The translations under genes were made by a program, and so were the position numbers. Below the pieces are notes generated by a model. It saw only the letters and a list, made by a program, of their open reading frames with translations. It was not told the origin of the DNA and made no database searches. Positions 17,625-17,735 of a stretch of 17,735 nt of DNA are shown here, one piece after another (within the stretch, counting starts at the first letter, position 1; each line of letters begins with the position of its first letter). The stretch spans positions 1-17,735 of the forward strand of contig LGRX02016005.1 in the NCBI GenBank assembly GCA_001247695.2, given 5' to 3'. This stretch comes from Cymbomonas tetramitiformis (Eukaryota; Chlorophyta; Pyramimonadophyceae; Pyramimonadales; Pyramimonadaceae).

Positions 17625-17735
17625 TTTTCAAAAGTCCTGCATTATAAGATGGTTTGGGAGCTGACGCCCCAACGAGACCCCAAGGGGAGGGGCCGTCCCC
17701 CCCCTCCCCTCCCCCGCCACCCCCCCTCTCCCCCG
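17625..17735 (+). other. LINE 3' UTR with G/C hairpin and C-rich tract
   Basis: After the ORF2 stop the sequence turns GC-rich. AGGGGAGGGG (17683-17692) is the exact inverse complement of CCCCTCCCCT (17701-17710) with an 8-nt loop. A C-rich run follows to the window edge. In several LINE families a 3' stem-loop is the site the reverse transcriptase recognises, so this hairpin is a candidate; that role is inferred. No poly(A) tail or target-site duplication is visible. Confidence 0.55.

Larger units (their letters stand above)
8185..17735 (+). mobile_element. LINE-type (non-LTR) retrotransposon ORF2 and 3' UTR, decayed copy
   Basis: A single + strand gene runs through all three frames. Domain order is Ulp1-like cysteine protease, APE endonuclease, reverse transcriptase, RNase H, Cys/His zinc finger, N6-adenine methyltransferase-like domain. 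APE plus RT plus RNase H without long terminal repeats or integrase defines an APE-type LINE. Frame changes occur near 9670, 10325, 10720, 13600, 14705, 14890 and 15620. In-frame stops are at 10666 (TAA), 11909 (TAG), 12176 (TGA), 13804 (TAG), 15786 (TAG) and 17346 (TGA). The + strand is A- and C-rich and G-poor, unlike the 5' host region. The 5' boundary is unresolved; the 3' end may lie beyond the window, and no poly(A) tail is seen. Confidence 0.9.

Noticed and set aside
8185..17735. LTR retrotransposon or retrovirus-like element
   Set aside because: There are no long terminal repeats, integrase or aspartic protease. APE plus LINE-type RT motifs point to a non-LTR element.

Overview
The window is eukaryotic nuclear DNA. 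It has spliceosomal-type introns (GT...AG, pyrimidine-rich 3' ends, CTAAC branch-like motifs), a non-LTR (LINE-type) retrotransposon, several miniature inverted-repeat elements and interstitial TTTAGGG-like telomere motifs. There are no bacterial operons, Shine-Dalgarno-led genes, rRNA or tRNA genes that I can see. An alga or another microbial eukaryote fits best, but the sequence does not fix the lineage.

Layout. Positions 1-1877 are GC-rich. They hold three 19-bp tandem repeats at the left edge and several good splice signals (best: an intron at 753-900), probably scattered small exons of a + strand host gene that I cannot assemble. At 1886-2487 is a 602-bp non-autonomous hAT-type element with 13-bp terminal inverted repeats and a perfect 8-bp target duplication, packed with palindromic GCTTATATAAGC motifs. 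Positions 2496-3250 show nothing convincing. At 3253-4071 lie three or four inverted-repeat structures, including a 191-bp foldback and a foldback with ~92-bp arms at about 95% identity.

At 4314-6263 is a + strand gag-like gene. It has an acidic middle, a CCHC zinc knuckle interrupted by four residues, and two probable introns whose lengths are both multiples of three, so the frame stays open even if they are retained. Its glycine/lysine-rich tail appears to continue in another frame to about 6374. Positions 6960-7710 are a degenerate 21-bp minisatellite that encodes heptads of the type DNLKRxx. At 7744-8099 is a TA-flanked mariner/Tc1-type miniature element.

From 8185 to the right edge is ORF2 of a LINE-type retrotransposon. 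It is one very long polyprotein gene, broken by about seven frameshifts and six in-frame stops. Domains in order: Ulp1/C48 cysteine protease, a possible second degenerate protease-like domain, APE-type endonuclease, reverse transcriptase, RNase H, a Cys/His zinc finger, and a C-terminal N6-adenine methyltransferase-like domain with an NPPF motif. The 3' UTR ends in a G/C-rich hairpin and a C-rich tract. The methyltransferase fused downstream of RNase H in a LINE, together with the N-terminal SUMO-protease-like domain, is the most unusual thing here. This copy is dead, so any function belongs to intact relatives elsewhere in the genome.
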